Shown: positions 14,251-22,790, numbered from the stretch's first letter. The stretch: DNA of 24,289 nt from AVCC01 sp039920865 (GCA_039920865.1 JBDSCZ010000170.1:1-24289); one strand, 5' to 3'. A program made the numbers and translations. Notes: generated by a model not told the origin, from the letters alone.

Positions 14251-14286
14251 CCTGGTTCGTGCTTTTCGTGTCTTTCGTGGACCAGG
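14251..14286. repeat. TTCGTG 9-bp-period triplet inside an inverted repeat
   Basis: TTCGTG occurs at 14256, 14265 and 14274, exactly 9 bp apart, between CCTGGT (14251-14256) and ACCAGG (14281-14286). It is non-coding. I recall similar TTCGTG-repeat strings in unrelated genomes but cannot confirm this here. Confidence 0.5.
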
Positions 14287-14334
14287 TTTGTTCTTGAAAA
14301 TGTATTCCGCTATCAGTACCGTTAGCATGAAAAT

Positions 14335-14362
14335 AGCCACCGGATTGCACAATCCGGTGGCT
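14335..14362 (-). terminator. Rho-independent terminator of putA
   Basis: AGCCACCGGATT, loop GCAC, AATCCGGTGGCT: a perfect 12-bp stem. Read on the minus strand it is followed by ATTTTCAT, a short T-run, 38 bp after the putA stop codon. Confidence 0.85.
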
Positions 14363-14399
14363 TCTTAACAGCGTAAATTTACTGAAATAAATTAGTCAA

Positions 14400-17300
14400 T
14401 CAGCCCTGCAGCGTCATCAGGCTGGCATTGCCGCCGGCCGCAGTGGTGTTGATGCACAGGGCTCGCTCGGCTACCAGCCGCCACAAGGCGATCGCGCCGG
14501 TTTCAGTGGTTTCCACGGTGCTGATCAATGCCCCCTTGCGTGCCGCCAGCTGCGGCAATAGGGTTGCCATTTGCGCGCCGTCCACCAGTGCAATCTCGAT
14601 GCCGATATCCTGCGCCGGATGGTCGCTGATGCGAATATGCTGGTGCACCTGCTTGGGCAGGCCGGACGGGATCAGCGCAGCGGATTGGGCTGCCACCATC
14701 ACGGTGTTGCCGGTGGCCAGCACCGCAGCTATCTGGTTCAGCAAGGCGCTGGTACTGGAGGCCGCGCACAGCACGCCGCCGCGCGCGGCGAAGCTGAGGG
14801 TGTTGCGCTCGCCGGTCGGTCCCGGCAGCACCAGCGTGGTGCCCAGCGGCGTGTTCTGCGCATATTGTTCGCCGAGGGCGGCGATGCGTTCGTGGCCGTG
14901 GGTCTTGGCCCAAGCCAGCAGGCTGCTGAAAGCGCCGGCAGCCAGCGTCGCGGCCGGTTCATGAATGGTGTGCGCGCCTAACGTGCCGCCCAATGCGCCA
15001 TCCGGGTTGCGCTGCAGGCGCTTGAGGTACAAAGGGCCGCCGGCCTTGGGGCCGGTGCCGGACTTGCCTTCGCCGCCGAATGGCTGCACGCCGACTACTG
15101 CGCCGACGATATTGCGGTTGACGTAAATATTGCCGACATGGGCCCGGCTGGCGATGAAATCGATGGTTTCATCGATGCGCGAATGCACCCCCAAAGTTAA
15201 ACCGTAGCCGGTGGCATTGATCGCGTCGATTAATAGCGGCAGCGCGCTGCGCTGGTAGCGCAGTACGTGCAATACCGGCCCGAATACCTCGTGTTGCAAT
15301 TCGGACAGCGACGCAATTTCGATCATGGTCGGGGCCACGAAGGTGCCCTGCTGGCATTCTGACGGCAACGGCAATTGATAAAAATCTTTTGCGCCGGGTT
15401 TCATTTTCGCGATATGCGCCAGCAGTTTTTGCTGCGCTTCGGGATCGATTACCGGGCCGATGTCGGTTGCCAGCCGATCCGGATTGCCGATGCGCAATTC
15501 CTGCATCGCGCCTTTCAGCATCGCGATGGTCTTGTCGGCGATATCGGCTTGCAGGCACAGCACCCGCAGCGCCGAACAGCGCTGGCCGGCGCTGTCGAAG
15601 GCCGACGCCAGCGCGTCCTGCACCACCTGTTCCGGCAGCGACGAAGAATCGACGATCAACGCATTCTGGCCGCCGGTTTCAGCGATCAATGGAATGTCGC
15701 AGGATTCGGCAACCGAGCGCTGCGCCAAGGTGCGGTTGATAATCTTCGCCACTTCGGTCGAGCCGGTAAAAATCACGCCGCGGCTGCGCACATCGGCGGT
15801 CAGTGCGGCGCCGATTATTTCGCCGCGGCCCGGCAGGAATTGCAATGCTTCACGTGGAACACCGGCTTCATGCAGCAGTTGCACCGCGCGCTGCGCGATC
15901 AGCGGCGTTTGTTCGGCCGGTTTGGCCAGCACCACGTTGCCGGCCGCGAGGGAAGCACTGACTTGCCCGATAAAAATTGCCAAAGGGAAATTCCACGGGC
16001 TGATGCACACCACCGGCCCGAGCGCCAGGCTATTTGTGTTGGCGGTAACCTGGGCGCCGTAATAGCGCAGGAAATCGACCGCTTCGCGCACCTCGGCAAT
16101 CGCGTTCGGCAAAGATTTTCCGGCTTCGCGAATTGCCAGCGCCATCAGTTCCAGGTGATGGGTTTCCAGCAGGTCGGCGGCGCGCCACAATACTGCGGCA
16201 CGCTCCGATGGCGGCGTGGTTTGCCAGTCCATGGCAAAGGCGTTGGCGGCTGCCAATGCGGTTTCGACGTCAATCTGGTTGGCTTCGATCACACTACCGA
16301 CGACATCCCGGTGATCGGCCGGATTCAGGATCGCCTGTACTTGCGTTGCCGCTACCGCGCCAGCCAGCAGCGGCGCTGCCTGCCATTGATGGTTGCCGAA
16401 TTGGCCCAGTGCGGTGCCGATCTCGCGCAGCACGTTTTCATCGCTGAAATCGACGCCGGCGGAATTCTTGCGTTCGGAACCGAACAGATCCGGCGGCAGC
16501 ACGATGTTCGGATGCGGCGTGCCGGCCAGCTGTTTCGACAGCGCCAGCGGGTCGGTGATGAGCGAATCGATCGATACGTTTTCGTCCATGATCTGGTTGA
16601 CGAAAGACGAATTGGCGCCGTTTTCCAGCAGCCGGCGCACCAGATACGCGAGCAGGGTTTCGTGCGAGCCGACCGGCGCGTAGATGCGGCACGATTTGTC
16701 CAGATTATCCTTGCCGACCACCTGGTCGTACAGCGTCTCGCCCATGCCGTGCAGGCATTGGAATTCGTAATCGGTGACGTTCTGTTCCTTGGCCCAGGTG
16801 TAGATGGTCGCTAGCGACAGCGCATTGTGGGTCGCGAATTGCGGATAGATCACGTCGGTCACCGCCAGCAGACGCTGCGCACATACCAGGTAGGACACAT
16901 CGGTGTACACCTTGCGGGTGTAGACCGGATAACCGGGCATGCCGTCGACCTGAGCGCGCTTGATTTCCGCATCCCAGTACGCGCCCTTGACCAGTCGCAC
17001 CATGAATTTTCGGTTGCTGCGGCGCGCCAGATCGGCCAGGTAATCGATCACGAACGGGCAGCGCTTCTGGTACGACTGCACCACGAAGCCGAGGCCGTCG
17101 AAGCCGGCCAGGTCGGGATCGAACGCCAGCGCTTCCATCAGGTCCAGCGAAAGTTCCAGCCGGTCGGCTTCTTCGGCATCGATGTTCAGGCCGATATCAT
17201 ATTGCTTGGCCAGCAGCAGCAGGCTCTTCAGGCGCGGCAGCAATTCGGTCATCGCGCGCGCGCGCTGGGCCCGTGCATAGCGCGGATGCAGCGCTGACAG

Positions 17301-18089
17301 CTTGACCGAGATGCCGGGGCCATCCTTGATGCCGCGCCCGTTCGAGGCGCGACCGATAGCGTGGATCGCGCTTTCGTAGGACGCGTAATAATGGGCCGCG
17401 TCCTGCTCGGTTAGCGCCGCTTCGCCCAGCATGTCGTACGAATAACGGTAGCCGCGTTTTTCATTGTCGCGGCCGTTTTTCAGCGCTTCGGCGATGGTCT
17501 GGCCGGTGACAAACTGGTTGCCCAGCATGCGCATGGCCAGATCGACGCCCTTGCGGATCAGCGGTTCGCCGCCCTTGGTAATCAGTTTGGTCAGCGCCGA
17601 ACCCAGGCCCTGCTCGCTGCTGGTGCCGACCAGCTTGCCGGTTACCAGCAAGCCCCAGGTGGCGGCATTGACGAACATCGACGGCGATTCGCCCAGGTGC
17701 CGGCGCCAGTCGCCCTTGCTGATCTTGTCGGCAATCAGGCGGTCGGCAGTCTGGCTGTCGGGAATCCGTAGCAGCGCTTCGGCCAGGCACATCAGCGCCA
17801 CACCTTCTTCCGACGACAGCGAGAATTCATGCATCAGTGCATCCACGCCGGAGGCGCGGGTACGTTTTTCGCGCACCGATTGCACCAATTTGCGCGCCAG
17901 CGCCTGCACTTCGACTTGGGCCGCGCTGCCGATGCTGACTTGTGACAGCAGCCATTGCACCGCAGTACTTTCATCGCGGCGGTAAGCAGCGGTGATGGCA
18001 GCGCGTAGCGGGGTCGGGTCGCGCAGAATTTCATTCTGTAGTGCGGAAAATGGCATAGAAGCTGCAGCGGAAGTGGTGGAATTGGTCAT
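14400..18089 (-). CDS. putA: Bifunctional proline dehydrogenase / L-glutamate-gamma-semialdehyde dehydrogenase PutA
   Basis: PutA oxidises proline to P5C with FAD, feeding electrons to quinone, then oxidises glutamate semialdehyde to glutamate with NAD. From the ATG at 18089 it is 1229 aa; the open frame begins 4 codons earlier at a TTG. Domains: helical PRODH N-domain (about 15-220), PRODH barrel (about 220-500) with RLVKGAYWD (365-373) and substrate-binding Arg485-Arg486 in AYLVRRLLENGAN, P5CDH (about 565-1030) with SPWNFP (697-702), FTGST (774-778), catalytic Glu804 (ETGGQN) and nucleophile Cys838 (GQRCSALR), then a C-terminal ALDH-superfamily-like domain ending LQG. The N-terminal ribbon-helix-helix DNA-binding domain of E. 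coli PutA is absent, so this is a non-repressor type. Control probably comes from the divergent Lrp-type gene. No strong ribosome-binding site was seen. Confidence 0.96.
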   Translation of the reverse strand: MTNSTTSAAASMPFSALQNEILRDPTPLRAAITAAYRRDESTAVQWLLSQVSIGSAAQVEVQALARKLVQSVREKRTRASGVDALMHEFSLSSEEGVALMCLAEALLRIPDSQTADRLIADKISKGDWRRHLGESPSMFVNAATWGLLVTGKLVGTSSEQGLGSALTKLITKGGEPLIRKGVDLAMRMLGNQFVTGQTIAEALKNGRDNEKRGYRYSYDMLGEAALTEQDAAHYYASYESAIHAIGRASNGRGIKDGPGISVKLSALHPRYARAQRARAMTELLPRLKSLLLLAKQYDIGLNIDAEEADRLELSLDLMEALAFDPDLAGFDGLGFVVQSYQKRCPFVIDYLADLARRSNRKFMVRLVKGAYWDAEIKRAQVDGMPGYPVYTRKVYTDVSYLVCAQRLLAVTDVIYPQFATHNALSLATIYTWAKEQNVTDYEFQCLHGMGETLYDQVVGKDNLDKSCRIYAPVGSHETLLAYLVRRLLENGANSSFVNQIMDENVSIDSLITDPLALSKQLAGTPHPNIVLPPDLFGSERKNSAGVDFSDENVLREIGTALGQFGNHQWQAAPLLAGAVAATQVQAILNPADHRDVVGSVIEANQIDVETALAAANAFAMDWQTTPPSERAAVLWRAADLLETHHLELMALAIREAGKSLPNAIAEVREAVDFLRYYGAQVTANTNSLALGPVVCISPWNFPLAIFIGQVSASLAAGNVVLAKPAEQTPLIAQRAVQLLHEAGVPREALQFLPGRGEIIGAALTADVRSRGVIFTGSTEVAKIINRTLAQRSVAESCDIPLIAETGGQNALIVDSSSLPEQVVQDALASAFDSAGQRCSALRVLCLQADIADKTIAMLKGAMQELRIGNPDRLATDIGPVIDPEAQQKLLAHIAKMKPGAKDFYQLPLPSECQQGTFVAPTMIEIASLSELQHEVFGPVLHVLRYQRSALPLLIDAINATGYGLTLGVHSRIDETIDFIASRAHVGNIYVNRNIVGAVVGVQPFGGEGKSGTGPKAGGPLYLKRLQRNPDGALGGTLGAHTIHEPAATLAAGAFSSLLAWAKTHGHERIAALGEQYAQNTPLGTTLVLPGPTGERNTLSFAARGGVLCAASSTSALLNQIAAVLATGNTVMVAAQSAALIPSGLPKQVHQHIRISDHPAQDIGIEIALVDGAQMATLLPQLAARKGALISTVETTETGAIALWRLVAERALCINTTAAGGNASLMTLQG
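15846..15861. promoter_or_regulatory. parS-like 16-mer inside putA (two mismatches)
   Basis: TGCTTCACGTGGAACA matches the parS consensus at 14 of 16 bases and shares its variant G with parS site 2. It lies inside putA, where the protein sequence also constrains the bases, so it may be chance. Position relative to oriC (about 3 kb on the other side) makes a ParB site plausible. Confidence 0.35.
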
Positions 18090-18217
18090 GTTCTGGCGCA
18101 ATCGAATAGGTAAGAGGAAAGCCGTCAGCCGACAGGTTGCTAGTCACGGTTACGGAATTGATTTGATTGTAGGAGGGATTGACGCGCATTTCTTCTGGTA
18201 ATTGCGGCCGCTATCAA

Positions 18218-18241
18218 AATTTTCTATTTGGTGGGAAAATT
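18218..18241. promoter_or_regulatory. Candidate operator in the putA-lrp divergent spacer
   Basis: AATTTTC (18218-18224) and GAAAATT (18235-18241) form an inverted repeat with a 10-bp centre, about 30 bp before the regulator's ATG. AT-rich dyads of this kind are typical of Lrp/AsnC binding, so it may serve autoregulation and putA activation by the adjacent regulator. This is inference. Confidence 0.4.
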
Positions 18242-18271
18242 ACACCGAATAAAATTTATAGCTGGAAGCGT

Positions 18272-18730
18272 ATGCTCGACAAGATCAGTAAAAAAATTCT
18301 ATCGGAATTGCAAAACGACGGTCGCATCAGCAATGTCGAATTGGCTTCGCGCGTCAATCTATCGCCAGCGGCCTGCCTGGAGCGGGTGCGCAAGTTGCAG
18401 GAAACCGGCTACATCCTCGGCTATACCGCACAGCTCAACCCCGCGTTGCTCGATGTGGCGCTGCTGGTATTCATTGAGGTGGTGCTGGACCGGACCACAC
18501 CGGACGTGTTCGATGCCTTCAAGCGTGAGGTGCAGGCGACACCGGAAGTGCAGGAATGCCACATGGTGGCCGGCGGTTTTGATTATCTGGTCAAGGTGCG
18601 CGTCAAGGATATGAGCGCCTACCGCGAATTTCTCGGCAAATCGCTACTGCAGCTCAAAGGCGTGCGCGAAACCCATACTTACGCGGTCATGGAAGAAGTC
18701 AAGAACTCCACCAAGCTTCCGATAAAATAG
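18272..18730 (+). CDS. Lrp/AsnC-family transcriptional regulator, probably of putA
   Basis: This is a 152-aa DNA-binding protein of the feast/famine family. The N-terminal winged HTH spans about residues 1-60 (LDKISKKILSELQNDGRISNVELASRVNLSPAACLERVRKLQ, split here into its helices), and the C-terminal RAM ligand-binding/oligomerisation domain contains VQECHMVAGGFDYLVKVRVKD (about 91-111). The ATG at 18272 follows GGAAG. The open frame extends 31 codons upstream but without family similarity. It is divergent from putA (182 bp between starts), the arrangement typical for PutR/BkdR-like proline-responsive activators in bacteria whose PutA lacks its own DNA-binding domain. That role is inference from context. 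A strong terminator follows. Confidence 0.92.
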   Translation: MLDKISKKILSELQNDGRISNVELASRVNLSPAACLERVRKLQETGYILGYTAQLNPALLDVALLVFIEVVLDRTTPDVFDAFKREVQATPEVQECHMVAGGFDYLVKVRVKDMSAYREFLGKSLLQLKGVRETHTYAVMEEVKNSTKLPIK

Positions 18731-18804
18731 GCGGGTATTTATTGTACAGCACTGAATTATTGCGGAAAATAAGCTTTTTTACAGCATACTCATATTGAGT
18801 ATTG

Positions 18805-18836
18805 AAAAAATACCGGCGCACAGGCCGGTATTTTTT
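18805..18836. terminator. Bidirectional rho-independent terminator
   Basis: AAAAAATACCGGC, loop GCACAG, GCCGGTATTTTTT: a 13-bp stem with A- and T-runs on the two sides, between the convergent lrp-type and lysR-type genes. Confidence 0.93.
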
Positions 18837-18839
18837 CGA

Positions 18840-19793
18840 CTATTTCAAATTGCCGGAATTGAATTGATACTGGCTCATCGTGGTCAAATGTTCACGCAAC
18901 CATTTATGCGCCAGATTGCGCGCATCGCGTTCGTGCCACAGCATGTCGACATGCACAGTCGGGGTCTTGAACGGCAGATCCTTGTGGATCAGTTCGTTGC
19001 CCATGCCGGTCGATACCACCAGGTGGCGCGGCAGCACCGTGATCAGGTCCGAGTTGGCGACGATCCGGCCGGCGGTAAAAAACTGATTTACCGTCAGCAG
19101 AATATGTCGTTTGCGCCCGACCTTGGTCAGTTCTTCATCGACTAAGCCATGCGCGCGGCCGGAAAAGCTCACCAGCAAGTGGTTGGCTGCACAGTAGGCG
19201 TCCAGTGTCAGTTCGGATTTTGCCAGCGGATGGTCGCTGCGCATCACGCAGACGTATGAGCCGGAATGCAGGCGCTGGTGCAGAATCGGCGTGCCGCCGC
19301 CCTGCCCGCCTTCCATTTGTGCCACCACGCCAGGGAAAAATCCCACTGCAAGGTCGATATCGCCGCGCATCAGCATCGGACGCGGCTCGCGCGTCGTCAG
19401 CGGTACCATGCGGGCGCTCAAACCGGGTGCTTCGCGCTCGAACGAACGCACCAGCGACGGCAGCCAGAGTGCTGCGGTCGCATCGGCCATCGCCATGTGG
19501 AAAGTCTGGTGCGCAGTCTTGACGTCAAATGCTTCCGGAATCAGCGCTGCTTCCAGGTCCGATAACGCGCGCCGCACTGCCGGCCACAGCGCTTCGGCGC
19601 GCGGGGTCGGCTTGACGCCGTATGCAGTGCGAATCAGCAAATCGTCGCCGACGGTATCGCGCAGGCGCTTGAGCGCGTTCGATACCGCCGGTTGCGTAAC
19701 CGACAGCCGGACGGCAGCGCGGGTCAGGTTCTGTTCGGTCATTACCGCATCGAAGACGCGCAACAAATTCAGGTCCAGAGAGAGAAAGCGCAT
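18840..19793 (-). CDS. LysR-family transcriptional regulator
   Basis: This 317-aa protein has the usual LysR plan. An N-terminal winged HTH (about residues 5-65) reads LDLNLLRVFDAVMTEQN, then LTRAAVRLSVTQPAVSNALKR, and a periplasmic-binding-protein-like effector domain follows from about residue 95. The LNLLRVFDAVMTEQNLTRAA style places it nearer the NodD/PbpR-like branch than CysB-like proteins. The start ATG has only a weak ribosome-binding site. The stop lies right against the shared terminator. Target genes are unknown. The divergent neighbour is a small membrane-protein gene, and a 19-bp palindrome lies in the spacer, so that pair is the first place to look. Effector cannot be guessed. 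Confidence 0.93.
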   Translation of the reverse strand: MRFLSLDLNLLRVFDAVMTEQNLTRAAVRLSVTQPAVSNALKRLRDTVGDDLLIRTAYGVKPTPRAEALWPAVRRALSDLEAALIPEAFDVKTAHQTFHMAMADATAALWLPSLVRSFEREAPGLSARMVPLTTREPRPMLMRGDIDLAVGFFPGVVAQMEGGQGGGTPILHQRLHSGSYVCVMRSDHPLAKSELTLDAYCAANHLLVSFSGRAHGLVDEELTKVGRKRHILLTVNQFFTAGRIVANSDLITVLPRHLVVSTGMGNELIHKDLPFKTPTVHVDMLWHERDARNLAHKWLREHLTTMSQYQFNSGNLK

Positions 19794-19975
19794 GATTATT
19801 AAAATCTACCGTAAGTGAATCGGTGCCGGATCATCGGCTGCAGGTTGCTCCAGAAGCAAGCCTGCGAATATTTAATCAGGCCTGGTACGCCTGTTTGTTA
19901 TTAATTTAAATTATGAAAAATCAATTAAATATTCACAATAAGTATAACTGATATGGAAATTTGAAATTTGATTTA

Positions 19976-19994
19976 TATATTGCAGTGCAATATA
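19976..19994. promoter_or_regulatory. 19-bp palindrome in the lysR / small membrane gene spacer
   Basis: TATATTGCAGTGCAATATA has perfect 9-bp arms around one central G, 47 bp before the small membrane gene ATG. It overlaps a possible -10 (TATAGT, 19991-19996). TTGCA-N-TGCAA dyads suit a dimeric regulator such as the adjacent LysR protein; this link is inference. Confidence 0.5.
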
Positions 19995-20041
19995 GTCTAT
20001 TTCAAGAAAATAATTATCTATACATTGATTTGGAGCAATTT

Positions 20042-20296
20042 ATGCCCATCACTTCCCTAGTACAGATTGCAGCCAGTTTCATTCTCTTGGCCACGTTGAC
20101 AATTTTGTTCAGGCCTTTGCTTACCGGCACCTATCGCGCAGTAAAAATGATAATCATGCCTAGCATTAGTAGAGAGCAGCGTCTTGCACGCGCTTATTAC
20201 CGCAATGCAATGACTTTGCATTCGATGTCCAGCGCAAGCGATGCGCTGTCGCCAAATCTGGCTGCCGAATTGCGCGCCATGTCCGGACGCAGCTAA
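20042..20296 (+). CDS. Small single-pass membrane protein of unknown function
   Basis: This is an 84-aa hypothetical protein. The chosen ATG at 20042 has GGAG 6 bp upstream (20032-20035); the open frame continues 27 codons further upstream through AT-rich spacer containing the palindrome, which looks non-coding. Residues about 4-25 (TSLVQIAASFILLATLTILF) form one transmembrane helix. It is followed by a short basic stretch, a second weakly hydrophobic patch (VKMIIMPSI) and a polar C-terminal half (REQRLARAYYRNAMTLHSM...). I do not recognise a family. It sits 46 bp before the DUF2798-like gene on the same strand, so the two may form a small operon. Confidence 0.65.
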   Translation: MPITSLVQIAASFILLATLTILFRPLLTGTYRAVKMIIMPSISREQRLARAYYRNAMTLHSMSSASDALSPNLAAELRAMSGRS

Positions 20297-20341
20297 TCCG
20301 TTAATGAAATAATCAGCAGTTTACAACCGGTAACGACCATC

Positions 20342-20803
20342 ATGCATAACAACACTAACATCTACAGCGATCAGATGCACCCTGCGGCAGCTTTTTACCT
20401 CAATTTGACGCCGGTTGCGACCTATTCTGGTGTAAAAAATGCCGGGCGTTACGCACCGCGCGTTTCGAACAGTCTGGCATCGATGCTGCCATCCTTGCTG
20501 ATGACGGGTCTGATTACCTTGGTGATGTCGGCGGTTCTGCGTCTGGTCTGGGTCGGATTTTCTGCCGATTTCACAGCCGCCTGGATGGAAGCCTGGTTGA
20601 CTTCCTGGCCGATAGTGTTTCCTTTTGCATATTTGCTGAGTGCGCCGGTTTCCCGTTTGGCTGCGCTGATTACAACAGCGGCAGTCACGCTTGAAGCCGG
20701 CCGCGCCGCCAATCTGTCGCTGGCACAGATTGCCGATGCATCGGCAAACGCGACTGCGATAAACGGCCTGCATATACAGCGCCGGCAGCACGCCGTTATT
20801 TGA
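20342..20803 (+). CDS. DUF2798-like two-helix membrane protein
   Basis: This 153-aa protein has a polar N-terminal 40 residues and two predicted transmembrane helices at about 48-70 (SMLPSLLMTGLITLVMSAVL...) and 85-110, the second containing WLTSWPIVFPFAYLLSAPVSRL. The W-x-x-S-W-x-x-x-FP-x-x...P-V-R/S pattern resembles DUF2798 proteins, small integral membrane proteins of unknown function. The C-terminal 40 residues are alanine-rich and polar. The ribosome-binding site is weak. A good terminator follows 32 bp after the stop. Role unknown; co-expression with the preceding small membrane gene is likely. Confidence 0.72.
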   Translation: MHNNTNIYSDQMHPAAAFYLNLTPVATYSGVKNAGRYAPRVSNSLASMLPSLLMTGLITLVMSAVLRLVWVGFSADFTAAWMEAWLTSWPIVFPFAYLLSAPVSRLAALITTAAVTLEAGRAANLSLAQIADASANATAINGLHIQRRQHAVI

Positions 20804-20834
20804 CGCGCAACACCGTATCGAATATTTGCTGTTC

Positions 20835-20867
20835 AAGCCCCGCTGGCAGTGCCGGCGGGGCTTTTTT
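20835..20867 (+). terminator. Rho-independent terminator after the DUF2798-like gene
   Basis: AAGCCCCGC (20835-20843) pairs with GCGGGGCTT (20855-20863), with an inner GGC-AGT-GCC that extends the hairpin, and a run of six Ts (20862-20867). It is oriented for the plus-strand gene. Confidence 0.92.
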
Positions 20868-20883
20868 CATGTGCTGCAGTGCA

Positions 20884-20903
20884 GCGGCCGATGAAACGGC
20901 CGC
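20884..20903 (-). terminator. Hairpin downstream of pckG
   Basis: GCGGCCG, loop ATGAAA, CGGCCGC: a perfect 7-bp GC-rich stem 21 bp after the pckG stop codon on the minus strand. There is no T-run, so it is a possible 3'-end stabiliser or weak terminator. Confidence 0.45.
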
Positions 20904-20924
20904 CCTGCTGTGGACTCAATAGAA

Positions 20925-22790
20925 TCAGACTGACAGAGCTTGCTCCAACGCGACCCGGTTTGCCTCCAGTTCCGGCGGCAAATGGTATTGCAGTTTTTTG
21001 AATAGTTCCGCGTGCAGCTTGAGTTCCTCCTGCCATGCATTCTTGTCGATCGAGGTGATGGTGTCGAACTGGGCTTGCGTGAAGTCCATGCCTTTCCATT
21101 GCAGATCGGCAAACTGCGGACTGATGCCAAAGATGTGATCGATGCCGCCGGTGGTGCCATCCTTGTCTTCGATGCGGTCCAGCATCCATTTCAGCACCCG
21201 CATGTTGTCGCCGAAGCCGGGCCAGACGAACTTGCCTTCGGCATCGGTGCGGAACCAGTTGACGCAGTAAATCTTCGGCAATTGCGCCGGCGACGAAGCA
21301 AGCGTTTTGCCCATGTCGAGCCAGTGCTGGAAATAGTCGCTCATGTTGTAACCGGTAAATGGCAACATCGCAAACGGATCACGTCGCACCACGCCCATTT
21401 GCCCGACTGCGGCGGCGGTAGTTTCGGAACCCATGGTCGCTGCCATGTACACGCCTTCGACCCAGTTGCGCGCCTCGGTTACCAACGGCACCGTAGTCGA
21501 GCGGCGGCCGCCGAAAATGAAGGCGGATATTGGCACGCCGGCCGGATCGTCCCAGGCGCTGTCGAACACCGGGTTTTGCGTTGCGGCGACGGTGAAACGC
21601 GAATTCGGATGCGCCGCCTTGGCACCGGTCTCCAGAGCGATGGCAGGGGTCCAGTCGCGACCCTGCCAATCGATCAGATGCTCGGGCGCTTGCTTGCTCA
21701 AGCCTTCCCACCAGACATCGCCATCGTCGGTCAGCGCGACGTTGGTGAAAATCGTGTTCTCGCGCATTGAAGCCATGCAGTTGAAATTGGTTTTTTCGTT
21801 GGTGCCGGGCGCCACGCCGAAATAACCGGCCTCCGGATTGATCGCGTACAGGCGTCCATCGGCACCCGGTTTGATCCAGGCGATATCGTCACCGACGGTG
21901 GTCACTTTCCAGCCCTCGAAACCGGCTGGCGGAATCAGCATCGCGAAATTGGTCTTGCCGCAGGCCGACGGAAACGCCGCTGCCACATAGTGCTTGTTGC
22001 CGGCCGGCGACTCGACTCCCAGGATCAGCATGTGTTCGGCCAGCCAGCCCTGATCGCGGCCCATGTTGGACGCGATGCGCAGTGCAAAACATTTCTTGCC
22101 GAGCAACGCGTTGCCGCCGTAGCCGGAACCGTAGGACCAGATTTCGCGGCTTTCCGGAAAATGGACGATATATTTGGTTTTGTTGCAGGGCCACGCAAGG
22201 TCCTGCTGTCCGTCGGCCAGCGGCGCACCGACGCTATGCACGCAAGGCACAAATGCGCCATCGGTGCCGAGCACGTCATATACTGCGCGCCCCATGCGGG
22301 TCATGATGCGCATGTTGACCACCACATACGGTGAATCGGTCAATTCGACACCGATATGGGCGATCGGCGAGCCCAGCGGACCCATCGAGAATGGCACCAC
22401 ATACATGGTGCGGCCCTGCATGCAGCCGTCGAACAGGCCCGACAGCGTATTGCGCATCTCAGCCGGCGCCATCCAGTTGTTGGTCGGGCCGGCATCTTCT
22501 TTTTTTGCCGAACAGATGAAAGTGCAGTCTTCCACCCGCGCCACGTCGGACGGGTCCGAGCACGCCAAAAAGCTGTTCGGGCGTTTGGCCGGATTGAGCT
22601 TTTTCATGGTGCCGGATGCGACCATGGCGGCGCACAGGCGGTCGTACTCTTGTTGCGAGCCGTCGCACCAGACGATGCTGGCAGGCTTGGTCAGGGCGGC
22701 GACTTCGGCCACCCAGTTTATGAGTTTTTGCTGCTGCACAAAGGCGGGTGCATTGACTGCAGTTACGCCTTTCATGGTGGGTTGGTTCAT
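20925..22790 (-). CDS. pckG: Phosphoenolpyruvate carboxykinase (GTP)
   Basis: The enzyme converts oxaloacetate plus GTP to PEP, GDP and CO2, the entry step of gluconeogenesis from TCA intermediates. Motifs, numbered from the ATG at 22790 (621 aa): PEPCK P-loop AFPSACGKTNFAML (272-285) with the reactive Cys277, metal/nucleotide motif VGDDIAWI (299-306), and NPEAGYFGVAPGTN (318-331), all of the GTP-dependent class. The start is clear: GGAGGA (minus-strand complement of 22798-22803) lies 7 bp upstream, whereas the frame's longer TTG start overlaps that ribosome-binding site. It is a monocistronic minus-strand gene that would serve growth on amino acids or organic acids, consistent with the nearby putA. 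Confidence 0.96.
   Translation of the reverse strand: MNQPTMKGVTAVNAPAFVQQQKLINWVAEVAALTKPASIVWCDGSQQEYDRLCAAMVASGTMKKLNPAKRPNSFLACSDPSDVARVEDCTFICSAKKEDAGPTNNWMAPAEMRNTLSGLFDGCMQGRTMYVVPFSMGPLGSPIAHIGVELTDSPYVVVNMRIMTRMGRAVYDVLGTDGAFVPCVHSVGAPLADGQQDLAWPCNKTKYIVHFPESREIWSYGSGYGGNALLGKKCFALRIASNMGRDQGWLAEHMLILGVESPAGNKHYVAAAFPSACGKTNFAMLIPPAGFEGWKVTTVGDDIAWIKPGADGRLYAINPEAGYFGVAPGTNEKTNFNCMASMRENTIFTNVALTDDGDVWWEGLSKQAPEHLIDWQGRDWTPAIALETGAKAAHPNSRFTVAATQNPVFDSAWDDPAGVPISAFIFGGRRSTTVPLVTEARNWVEGVYMAATMGSETTAAAVGQMGVVRRDPFAMLPFTGYNMSDYFQHWLDMGKTLASSPAQLPKIYCVNWFRTDAEGKFVWPGFGDNMRVLKWMLDRIEDKDGTTGGIDHIFGISPQFADLQWKGMDFTQAQFDTITSIDKNAWQEELKLHAELFKKLQYHLPPELEANRVALEQALSV

Noticed and set aside
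15375..16814. 479-codon frame opposite putA
   Set aside because: Antisense shadow caused by high third-position GC in putA; no domain-like sequence.
19961..20041. 27-codon N-terminal extension of the small membrane protein
   Set aside because: It overlaps the operator-like palindrome and a likely promoter, and a good ribosome-binding site serves the downstream ATG at 20042.
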